DNA of 18,689 nucleotides. Origin: an uncultured beta proteobacterium (GTDB lineage: Bacteria; Pseudomonadota; Gammaproteobacteria; Burkholderiales; Burkholderiaceae_C). Under the pieces are notes generated by a model. The model had not been told where the DNA came from. It worked only from the letters and a program-made list of their open reading frames with translations, and did not search any database. This document shows positions 13,142 to 18,689 of the stretch, piece after piece (within the stretch, counting starts at the first letter, position 1; every line of letters starts with the position of its first letter). Position numbers and translations under genes: made by a program. The DNA is taken from positions 1 through 18,689 of the forward strand of contig CAIMHL010000267.1 of assembly GCA_903840825.1 (NCBI GenBank), written 5' to 3'.

Positions 13142-15094
13142 TTAACGGCCCAGGGTAACGTTGGACTGAACGTTGATGGCGGTTTGCAGCATGGAGTTGA
13201 TGCCGCTGTTTTGGATAGCCGACATAATTCCTGCAGCCGAGTTGGACATGCTGCTCATGGTGTTGGACAGGTTGAAGGTGCCTGCGTCGACCGAGATCGT
13301 GCCGCCTGCGCCACCCGCTCCGCCTATGCCGCCTGTGCCTGCACCGGCCGTAGCGCTGCCACCCGCGCCACCTGCACCACCGCTTGCACCAGCGCCACCG
13401 GTAGAGGTGCCGCCCTGCGCATTGCCGTTGCTGGCTGTGCTGCTGGCGTTGCCACTGGTGGCGTTGCCGGTGGCTGCTGTGCCGCCCGCGCCACCTGCGC
13501 CACCGGTGTTGCTGGCTGTGCCACCAGCGCCGCCGGTTGAAGTAGCGGCGCCCGAGGCGGCCGAGTTAGTGGCCGTGTTGGTGCCGCCGGTGGCAGAGTT
13601 GGTGCCGGTCGTGGCCGCACCCGCTGTGGAGGTCGCTGATCCGGTGCTGGCACCGCCCGCAGGCGCTGCCGACTGGGTGTTGGCGCCCGTTGTGGCGGTG
13701 CCGCCTGTGCCGGTGGCTATGCCGCCAGTGGCTGTGGCTGTGCTCGTGGCTGCGCCGCCTGTGCCGCCGTTGGTTTGAGCAGGCACCACTTCAGAAGGCA
13801 TGCCTACGCCGCCCCAAGCTTTGCTACTTGATTTGGTGTCGCCGGCCATGGTTTTGGTGTAGGCGTCAGCATTGCCTGTGCCGCCGTCGATCTTGGATTT
13901 GGCGCTGCCTGCTGTGGTGGAGTCCATGGCTTTGGCTTTGCCGCCCATCGCGCTGCTGGTCGCGTCAGAGCCGTGTGCCATTTGTTTGCTGCGTGCATCA
14001 GCAGCGCCGCTGGTAGCAGCGGCATCCCCGGCTGTGCTCTTGGCATGTTTGGCGTTGCCACCGTCACCGCCAGTGCCGCCCATGGCCATGTTGGAGGCAT
14101 CGCCTGTGCTGGATTTTCCAGCATCGACATCGCCATTTTTGGCGTTGGCGTTGCCTGAGCTGCCACCCGAGCCACCGGCACCCCCAGCACCGCCATCGCT
14201 GCCATAGGCTTTGCCGCCGTAGCCTGTGCCGCCGCTGCCGCCTTTGGCACCGTTGGCGCTGGCGTTGTTGGTGGCGATGTTGCCGATATTGGACACGGTG
14301 TTGCCCGTGACTTTGCCCTTCAGGTCAACCGAGGCAAGGGCCTTGTTGGTATTGAACGCGTTGTCAAAGCTGCTGGTGGCAGTGCTGCCGTTGTTGGCTG
14401 CAGCGCTGTAGTCTTTGGCCTTGGCGTCGCCTTGGTTGTCAAAGTTGCCAGAGCGTGTGGTGGTGTTGTTGCTGTCTCTGGTTTTAGTAGTAGTGGTGGT
14501 AGCCGTGTTGTTGCTGTCGCTGGTGCTCACTGAGTTGTCGGTGTTGTAGCTGTTTTTGGCTTTGGCCGAGTTGTCAGTGCTGGTGTTGGTCTCGGTGCGG
14601 GTTTTGGTGTTGTTGCTGTCTTTGGTTCGCACCGAGTTGTCGGTGTTGTTGCTGTCTTTGGTTTTAGTGGTGGTGGCGGTGTTGTTACTGTCGCTGGTAT
14701 TTACTGAGTTGTCGGTGTTGTAGCTGCTCTTGGTTCTGGCCGAGTTGTCAGTGTTGGTCTCAGTGCGGGTTTTGGTGTTGTTGCTGTCCTGGGTGGAGGT
14801 GTTGGTAGAGCTGTCGGTGTTGGCCTGCGTGGCGGTGGAGTACTCGTTGGCGGCGGGGCCTGAGTTCTTCACTTGCTCAGACATGGCCGTGGCGCTTTGG
14901 GTGCCGGTGGCGGCAGCGGCGCCGCTGCCGGAGGTGGCGGTCGTGGTGTCAAGCGTGGAGACGGCCGGCGTTACAGCGGCGCTTGGCACTGAAGCTGTTG
15001 TAGTGACGGTGTTGTTGATGACGGGGTTGGCAAATGCCTGACCGGTCATGCCAAATGCAACTGCGATAGCCGACGCCAAGAGTGTCTTTTTCAT
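13142..15094 (-). CDS. Large secreted repeat protein (fibre/adhesin candidate)
   Basis: A 650-residue exported protein of low complexity. Order: signal peptide 1-22 (MKKTLLASAIAVAFGMTGQA, cut after FA); Thr/Ala-rich 23-100; two tandem ~57-residue repeats 103-217 built from DSNNT, DNS and YNTDNSV units; a more ordered segment 218-285 (SSFDNAFNTNKALASVDLKG); Gly-rich 285-345; a Ser/Ala/Lys region with repeated GDA/SKS units 346-432; a Gly-Ala-Thr region 442-600; and a C-terminal module 601-650 with NLSNTMSSMSNSAAGIMSAI and IQNSGINSMLQTAINVQ. I see no cysteine and a single tryptophan. It resembles secreted structural proteins found beside C39 peptidases and fap-type amyloids by plan, not by close sequence. 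First gene of the operon, under the sigma-54 promoter at 15171-15186. Probably the main extracellular subunit. Confidence 0.85.
   Translation of the reverse strand: MKKTLLASAIAVAFGMTGQAFANPVINNTVTTTASVPSAAVTPAVSTLDTTTATSGSGAAAATGTQSATAMSEQVKNSGPAANEYSTATQANTDSSTNTSTQDSNNTKTRTETNTDNSARTKSSYNTDNSVNTSDSNNTATTTKTKDSNNTDNSVRTKDSNNTKTRTETNTSTDNSAKAKNSYNTDNSVSTSDSNNTATTTTTKTRDSNNTTTRSGNFDNQGDAKAKDYSAAANNGSTATSSFDNAFNTNKALASVDLKGKVTGNTVSNIGNIATNNASANGAKGGSGGTGYGGKAYGSDGGAGGAGGSGGSSGNANAKNGDVDAGKSSTGDASNMAMGGTGGDGGNAKHAKSTAGDAAATSGAADARSKQMAHGSDATSSAMGGKAKAMDSTTAGSAKSKIDGGTGNADAYTKTMAGDTKSSSKAWGGVGMPSEVVPAQTNGGTGGAATSTATATGGIATGTGGTATTGANTQSAAPAGGASTGSATSTAGAATTGTNSATGGTNTATNSAASGAATSTGGAGGTASNTGGAGGAGGTAATGNATSGNASSTASNGNAQGGTSTGGAGASGGAGGAGGSATAGAGTGGIGGAGGAGGTISVDAGTFNLSNTMSSMSNSAAGIMSAIQNSGINSMLQTAINVQSNVTLGR
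14444..14788 (-). repeat. Tandem coding repeat in the secreted protein
   Basis: Two consecutive ~170-bp units encode residues 103-158 and 159-217. Both run DSNNTKTRTETNT, DNSA, K(S/N)SYNTDNSV, TSDSNNTATTT, TK(D/R). Shorter DSNNT and DNSV units recur inside each copy, pointing to nested duplication. Such a tract can vary in copy number between strains. Confidence 0.8.
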
Positions 15095-15170
15095 GGTGAT
15101 TCCTTAGAGTGTGATTGATTAAAGATTGACATGGTTAGACGGACTAGGTTCGTCATTCCGATGGCTGTAA

Positions 15171-15186
15171 TGCAAATCTAATGCCA
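15171..15186 (-). promoter_or_regulatory. Sigma-54 promoter of the secretion operon
   Basis: On the minus strand TGGCAT-TAGAT-TTGCA gives GG and GC dinucleotides separated by exactly 10 bases, the -24/-12 signature (consensus TGGCAC-N5-TTGCA). Transcription would start near 15160, leaving a ~65-base leader before the repeat-protein ATG. The gene for a sigma-54 activator ends 270 bp upstream. The rest of 15095-15459 shows no gene I can support. Confidence 0.82.
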
Positions 15187-15361
15187 CCTGCTTTTCGCTC
15201 GCTGTAAGTGACTGATAAATAGAATAAAAACCTGCTTGGTAGCGAGGTTTTTCTGGACTTTTCGAGGCTGAAAAAATGGATGTGGTGTGGCTGGTGCGTA
15301 TTGGTGTCACAGGGCTGATACACCGCTCCAAATAGCGGGCTTGGCAGCGCCTTTGAGGGAT

Positions 15362-15393
15362 CGCAAATGCGCTGGATTTGCGCGTTGATTTGC
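15362..15393 (-). promoter_or_regulatory. Candidate activator-binding (enhancer) site
   Basis: CGCAAAT (15362-15368) and ATTTGCG (15376-15382) form a perfect 7-bp inverted repeat with a 7-bp spacer, and a third ATTTGC half-site follows at 15388-15393. The centre is ~210 bp upstream of the predicted start, a usual distance for sigma-54 enhancers. Assignment to the adjacent activator is inference. Confidence 0.5.
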
Positions 15394-15459
15394 ATGGTCA
15401 TTGTGTGCACGGGCACTGGCCTTGGAGGTGCTTTGGGTGGTGTACCACCGCTGAGACAC

Positions 15460-16794
15460 TCAGGCGTTGATGCCGTGTTTTTCCATGAGCCGGTAAAGCG
15501 TCATGCGCGAGACGCCCAGGTCGCGCGCGGCGCGTGTGACGTTGCTGCCGCTGCCTTGCAGGCAAACGTTGATGGCGTCGCGCTCAGCGCGGATGCGGGC
15601 TTCTTCCAAGGCCTCGCCATTGCGCAGGGGTGTGGATAGGTTCAAGCCCAAGTCTTCAGGGGTGATGAGCCGCCCCTCGGCCATCACCAGGGCGCGGCGA
15701 ATGCGGTTGATGAGTTCGCGCACATTGCCCGGCCAGTCGTAGGACTTGATGGCCTGCAGGGCGCGGTGGCTAAAGCCGGTGATGCGGGGGTTTTTGTCGT
15801 GCTCAAAAAGTTTGAAGAAGTGCTGCGACAACAAGGGCAGGTCTTCCTTGCGCTCACGCAGGGCAGGCACGCTGAGGGGCAGCACGTTGAGGCGGTAGAG
15901 CAAGTCTTCCCTAAAGTTCCCGGCCACCACCGCGCTTTGCAGGTGAATGTGCGAGGCAGCAATGACGCGGGCATCGACCTGAATAGGGGTTGACGCGCCC
16001 ACACGGTTGATGGTGCCTTCTTGTAAAAAGCGCAGCAAGTTGGCTTGCAACTCCAGCGGCAGGTCGCCTACTTCGTCAAGAAAAAGCGTGCCTTTGGCGG
16101 CGGCCTCGATCAGGCCTTTTTTCTCTTTGGCTGCGCCCGTGAAGGCGCCGCGCTCGTAGCCGAAAAGTTCTGACTGGATGAGGCCGGCCGGAATGGCGCC
16201 GCAGTTGACCGCAATAAAAGGCGCTTTGGCGCGCGTAGAGTGCTGGTGAATAGCCAGCGCCGTGAGCTCTTTGCCGCTGCCGCTCTCGCCCCAGATGAGC
16301 ACGGGCGCGTTGGCCTTGGCGACCTTGCGTATTTGGGTGCGCAGGTGCGCAATTGCCGGGCTTTGCCCCACCAGGTCCATCTCGCGCGGGCTGCCCAAAG
16401 TGATGTGGGGCTGGTCCACCAGGTCTGCATAGCCAAAGGCGTGGCCCAGAGTGTGGTTGAGGCGGTGGGGGTCAATGGGCCAGGTGTGAAAGTCAAAAAG
16501 ATGCTGCGCAATCATGGCCCGGCAACGCGGGTTTTGGATCAGATCAGGCGTGAAGACGCCGACCCATTGGCTGCCTTGGTGCCCATCAAGAAAGGAGTGC
16601 AGAGACTCTAGGTCTTTATCCTGGGTAGTCTGGATCAGCAACAATCCGACGGGGAAAAATTGCGCCTTCATGGCTTTGCGCGCTTCGCTCAAACTGTCCG
16701 TGGTCGCCAAGTCCCAGTGGGTCACTACTTTGTCTGGCGCATACATACACGCAGCATCTTCTAATGTGATGCTCAACAAGCGCCTCAATGTCAT
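15460..16794 (-). CDS. Sigma-54-dependent transcriptional activator
   Basis: A 444-residue bacterial enhancer-binding protein. Residues 1-125 are an N-terminal sensory region without a clear phosphoacceptor pattern, reminiscent of the degenerate receiver of VpsR/Bcam1349-type biofilm regulators (recall, uncertain). Residues 140-370 are the AAA+ domain: Walker A GESGSGKE (169-176), sigma-54 contact loop GAFTGA (216-221), Walker B LFLDEVGD (237-244), and the arginine-rich FREDLLYRLNVLPL region (294-307). Residues ~400-442 are a Fis-type helix-turn-helix ending RAARDLGVSRMTLYRLMEKH. An intact GAFTGA means it should work with RpoN. AAGGA lies seven bases before the ATG. It sits between the secretion operon and the divergent outer-membrane gene and probably controls at least the former. 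Confidence 0.92.
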   Translation of the reverse strand: MTLRRLLSITLEDAACMYAPDKVVTHWDLATTDSLSEARKAMKAQFFPVGLLLIQTTQDKDLESLHSFLDGHQGSQWVGVFTPDLIQNPRCRAMIAQHLFDFHTWPIDPHRLNHTLGHAFGYADLVDQPHITLGSPREMDLVGQSPAIAHLRTQIRKVAKANAPVLIWGESGSGKELTALAIHQHSTRAKAPFIAVNCGAIPAGLIQSELFGYERGAFTGAAKEKKGLIEAAAKGTLFLDEVGDLPLELQANLLRFLQEGTINRVGASTPIQVDARVIAASHIHLQSAVVAGNFREDLLYRLNVLPLSVPALRERKEDLPLLSQHFFKLFEHDKNPRITGFSHRALQAIKSYDWPGNVRELINRIRRALVMAEGRLITPEDLGLNLSTPLRNGEALEEARIRAERDAINVCLQGSGSNVTRAARDLGVSRMTLYRLMEKHGINA

Positions 16795-16830
16795 CAGTGA
16801 ATCCTTGTGTCGTATTTCTAACTATGTCCC

Positions 16831-16860
16831 CGTCAAAGCGCGCGTAGCGCGGCAATCCAT
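16831..16860 (+). repeat. REP-like repeat, family 2, copy 3
   Basis: CGTCAAAGCGCGCGTAGCGC followed by GGCAATCCAT, in the intergenic region upstream of both the activator and the outer-membrane gene. Same pattern as the copies at 9697, 10181 and 18554. Confidence 0.6.
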
Positions 16861-16965
16861 GCAGCCTTGTCTTGAGGATTTCTATGTAGCGTAAGCCCTC
16901 ACCCAACAGCCTAGCTTGACTTTCCGCAACGCCATTTGGTCCAGGTTCTTCAAAATTGCAACAGG

Positions 16966-16995
16966 GCGTAAGAGGGTTACGCATTAGTTTTTTTT
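16966..16995 (+). promoter_or_regulatory. Hairpin plus T run in front of the outer-membrane gene
   Basis: GCGTAA (16966-16971) and TTACGC (16977-16982) pair around GAGGG; ATTAG and eight T (16988-16995) follow. It is terminator-like but ends only 18 bases before the start codon of the outer-membrane protein gene, so it could attenuate that gene or be a regulator site. A second GCGTAAGCCCTC at 16889-16900 resembles the complement of its left part. Confidence 0.45.
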
Positions 16996-17013
16996 GACGC
17001 GGAGATCTTGTTC

Positions 17014-18096
17014 ATGATTTTTTCAAATTTGCCCGTATGGCGTTGCGTGGCGTGCGTAGCTTTGTTGACGGTGGTGGGGACGGCGGGGGCGCAAACTACC
17101 CAAGCGCAGCCGGTAGGAAAAGCCCCGGTGTCCGACAGCCGCCCGCCCGAGGTAGCCCCCATTTTTGAGCAGCCGGGCGTGCTGACGCCCAAGGGTGGGT
17201 ATGTGCTAGAGCCGTCCATGCAGTTTGGCTATTCGTCCAGCAACCGGGTGGCCTTGATTGGGTACTCGATCATTCCGGCGCTCTTGATTGGTTTGATTGA
17301 TGTGCGCGAGGTCAAGCGCAACACGGTCACAGCGGCCTTGTCGGGGCGCTATGGCGTCTCAAACCGCCTGGAGCTGGAGATGCGCGCGCCCTATGTGTAC
17401 CGCTCGGATGCCACGGTGAGCCGCGAGGCGCTGATTCCGGGCTCGGACGAGGGGGTGTTTTCAGCCAGTGGTTTGCACTTGGGTGACCTGGAGTTTGGTG
17501 CGCGCTACCAGCTCAATGATGGGGGCATTGACAAGCCTTTTTATATTGGAAGTGTGCGGTTTAAAACGCGCACGGGCACTGACCCTTTTGATGTGGTGAC
17601 TGACTGCAAAACGCGTTGTGTAGACAACACCTCGGGCACGGGTTTGCCGCTGGATTTGCCCTCGGGCTCAGGGTTTAATTCTTTGCAGCTGGGCTTGACG
17701 GTGTTGTACCCGTCTGACCCGGCGGTTTTTTTTGGCAGTATTACCTACTTGCACAATTTCTCGCGCGACAACGTGACCCGAAAAGTGCTGGATGGCCAGT
17801 TTGAGTCGCTGGGCACTATTTCACCCGGCGGGGTGCTGGGTTTTAATTTTGGCATGGGGCTGGCGGTGAATGAAAAATCGACCCTAAGTATTGGCTACGA
17901 CCACAGCTCAGTGGGGCGCACGGAGAGCAATGGCGAGGTGGTGAAGGGCTCGGTGCGGACGCAACTTGGCACTTTGCTGCTGGGCTACGCGTACCGGCTA
18001 AGCCCAAAAACTACGCTGAACGTGTCAGTAGGCGCTGGCCTGACCCGCGATACCCCGGATGTTTCGCTGACCATTCGTTTGCCGGTTTCTTTTTAG
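17014..18096 (+). CDS. Outer-membrane beta-barrel protein (candidate export pore)
   Basis: A 360-residue protein with a signal peptide (residues 1-26, ending VVGTAGA before QTTQ). A proline-rich periplasmic segment with RPPEVAPIFEQPGVLTPKGG precedes alternating amphipathic strands to the end (LHLGDLEFGARYQL, FFGSITYLHNF, GVLGFNFGMGLAV, TLLLGYAYRL), and the last residue is Phe, as expected for Bam-assembled barrels. It resembles the MetA-pathway/'transporter' barrel group (Pfam PF13557-like, recall). ATG 17014 is preferred over TTG 17008 because GGAG lies nine bases before it. Its position beside the C39/secreted-subunit operon parallels FapF, the Fap amyloid pore, but the N-terminal coiled coil of FapF is not visible. 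Role as pore for the secreted proteins is inference. Confidence 0.85.
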   Translation: MIFSNLPVWRCVACVALLTVVGTAGAQTTQAQPVGKAPVSDSRPPEVAPIFEQPGVLTPKGGYVLEPSMQFGYSSSNRVALIGYSIIPALLIGLIDVREVKRNTVTAALSGRYGVSNRLELEMRAPYVYRSDATVSREALIPGSDEGVFSASGLHLGDLEFGARYQLNDGGIDKPFYIGSVRFKTRTGTDPFDVVTDCKTRCVDNTSGTGLPLDLPSGSGFNSLQLGLTVLYPSDPAVFFGSITYLHNFSRDNVTRKVLDGQFESLGTISPGGVLGFNFGMGLAVNEKSTLSIGYDHSSVGRTESNGEVVKGSVRTQLGTLLLGYAYRLSPKTTLNVSVGAGLTRDTPDVSLTIRLPVSF

Positions 18097-18118
18097 TGGC
18101 TTTTGTTGAGGAGCCCGC

Positions 18119-18487
18119 ATGGTTTCAACCAAACGACTGACGAGTGCGCAGGCGGCGCAGGTGCGCCAGGTTTACCGTCTGAGCCTGCCGCTGGCGCTGG
18201 CCGCCAGGCTGGCGGCGCTGGGCGAGCTACATCCGCACAAAACGCCAGAGGCTTTGCTGACTGATTTGGTGGCCTTGGGTTTGTCTGAGGTAGAACGCCA
18301 ATGGCCAGGACGCCCAGAGCAGTCCCCCGATTTTCACCCCGACACACGCTTGCCGGTGTACCTGGTCACCGGCCCCTTCGCCGCCTTTCACGGCCTAACC
18401 CACAAACACCACCTAGCCCTGGAGCAAGCCCAAGAAGCCCCCGAACCAGGCCCCCAAAGTGACTACGCTTTGGGTGATGCTGATTAG
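18119..18487 (+). CDS. Hypothetical protein downstream of the outer-membrane gene
   Basis: A 122-residue protein that I do not recognise. The first half is alanine/leucine rich and helical (LTSAQAAQVRQVYRLSLPLA, then ARLAALGELHPHKTPEALLT). The second half carries a distinctive DTRLPVYLVTGPFAAFHGLT followed by HKHHLALEQA. No signal peptide or membrane helix is evident, so it is likely cytoplasmic. GAGGAG lies six bases before the ATG and the gap to the outer-membrane gene is 22 bp, so co-transcription is likely. It may have nothing to do with the secretion cluster. Confidence 0.72.
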   Translation: MVSTKRLTSAQAAQVRQVYRLSLPLALAARLAALGELHPHKTPEALLTDLVALGLSEVERQWPGRPEQSPDFHPDTRLPVYLVTGPFAAFHGLTHKHHLALEQAQEAPEPGPQSDYALGDAD

Positions 18488-18553
18488 GAAGTGGCTTGGG
18501 TGCCAGAGCTATATACAGCTGGCCTTGCTTCCAATAAGCGTCGCAACACGGAG

Positions 18554-18584
18554 ATGGATCGCCACGCTACGCTCGCGATGACGG
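18554..18584 (-). repeat. REP-like repeat, family 2, copy 4 (inverted)
   Basis: ATGGATCGCCACGCTACGCT followed by CGCGATGACGG. On the minus strand it reads CCGTCATCGCGAGCGTAGCG and on into TGGCGATCC, the typical form of this family. It lies between the hypothetical gene and cysA; the remaining 18488-18602 shows nothing else. Confidence 0.65.
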
Positions 18585-18602
18585 GCAGCTAGAAAGAAAA
18601 CA

Positions 18603-18689
18603 ATGAGTATCGAAATTAGAAACGTCAGCAAAGAGTTCGGCACCTTCCAGGCGCTGCGTGATGTGTCGCTGGACATCAACTCGGGCGAG
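18603..18689 (+). CDS. cysA: Sulfate/thiosulfate ABC transporter ATP-binding protein, N-terminal fragment
   Basis: The first 29 residues, MSIEIRNVSKEFGTFQALRD and VSLDINSGE, are the opening of an ABC ATPase and match CysA-type sulfate importers most closely. The Walker A motif would follow just beyond the window edge. The usual order is cysT-cysW-cysA, but here an unrelated gene and a REP-like repeat precede it. Another importer ATPase cannot be excluded from so short a stretch. Confidence 0.75.
   Translation, partial: MSIEIRNVSKEFGTFQALRDVSLDINSGE

Noticed and set aside
13173..14411. Long open frames on the plus strand opposite the 650-residue secreted protein
   Set aside because: They encode proline/alanine/valine low-complexity strings that mirror the Gly/Ala codons of the real gene. 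The minus-strand frame has a signal peptide, a promoter and a conserved C-terminal module.
14444..14788. Regularly spaced repeats that could suggest a CRISPR array
   Set aside because: The repeats are in frame, encode DSNNT/DNS units and have no unique spacers; they are protein-coding duplications.
15119..15416. Short minus-strand frames between the activator and the repeat-protein gene
   Set aside because: They overlap the sigma-54 promoter and candidate enhancer, have no recognisable domain and no good ribosome site.
15436..15449. GGTGGTGTACCACC palindrome after the activator gene as a terminator
   Set aside because: The stem is short and no T run follows on the minus strand.

Overview
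The window is GC-rich, densely coded bacterial DNA. The order lnt-glyQ-glyS-gmhB-plsC-metallopeptidase, the liu-type leucine catabolism genes and the protein sequences point to a betaproteobacterium of the order Burkholderiales, most likely Comamonadaceae (Rhodoferax/Polaromonas-like). The genus is inference; no rRNA or other marker settles it.

Region 1 (1-5636, plus strand) is core genome: the 3' end of lnt, both glycyl-tRNA synthetase subunits, the heptose bisphosphatase gmhB, an acylglycerolphosphate acyltransferase (plsC) and a YgjP-type zinc peptidase. The genes are tightly spaced or overlapping, so this is probably one or two operons for translation and envelope lipid/LPS synthesis.

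Region 2 (5605-8924) is a fatty-acid/leucine catabolism locus. A minus-strand metallo-beta-lactamase-fold hydrolase diverges from a MerR-family regulator (LiuR-like), a hotdog thioesterase and isovaleryl-CoA dehydrogenase. A palindromic operator lies between the divergent genes.

Region 3 (about 8917-11130) is a small accessory island rich in repeats. It holds four copies of a 74-85 bp palindromic element, copies of a second REP-like family, a frameshifted DUF4160 gene paired with DUF2442, a start-less brnA antitoxin remnant and an intact HigB/HigA-type toxin-antitoxin pair. The toxin-antitoxin pair has a probable leaderless promoter with an operator in its spacer. An orphan acidic 105-residue ORF follows.

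Region 4 (11477-18487) is the most interesting part. A minus-strand operon encodes a 650-residue secreted, repeat-rich, low-complexity protein, a 118-residue secreted protein, a stand-alone C39-type cysteine peptidase with its own signal peptide, and a 174-residue secreted protein. A near-consensus sigma-54 promoter precedes it, and a complete sigma-54 activator gene (GAFTGA present) sits immediately upstream. Divergent from the activator is a beta-barrel outer-membrane protein followed by an orphan 122-residue ORF. The two small secreted proteins share an LxxLRGG/FES double-glycine motif of the kind C39 peptidases cut, and all three secreted proteins end in related IQNS-N-IQ segments. I read this as a Fap-like but non-canonical extracellular fibre/adhesin assembly system: repeat subunit, minor subunits, periplasmic processing peptidase, outer-membrane pore and dedicated sigma-54 control.

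The window closes with the first 29 codons of a CysA-like sulfate ABC-transporter ATPase.
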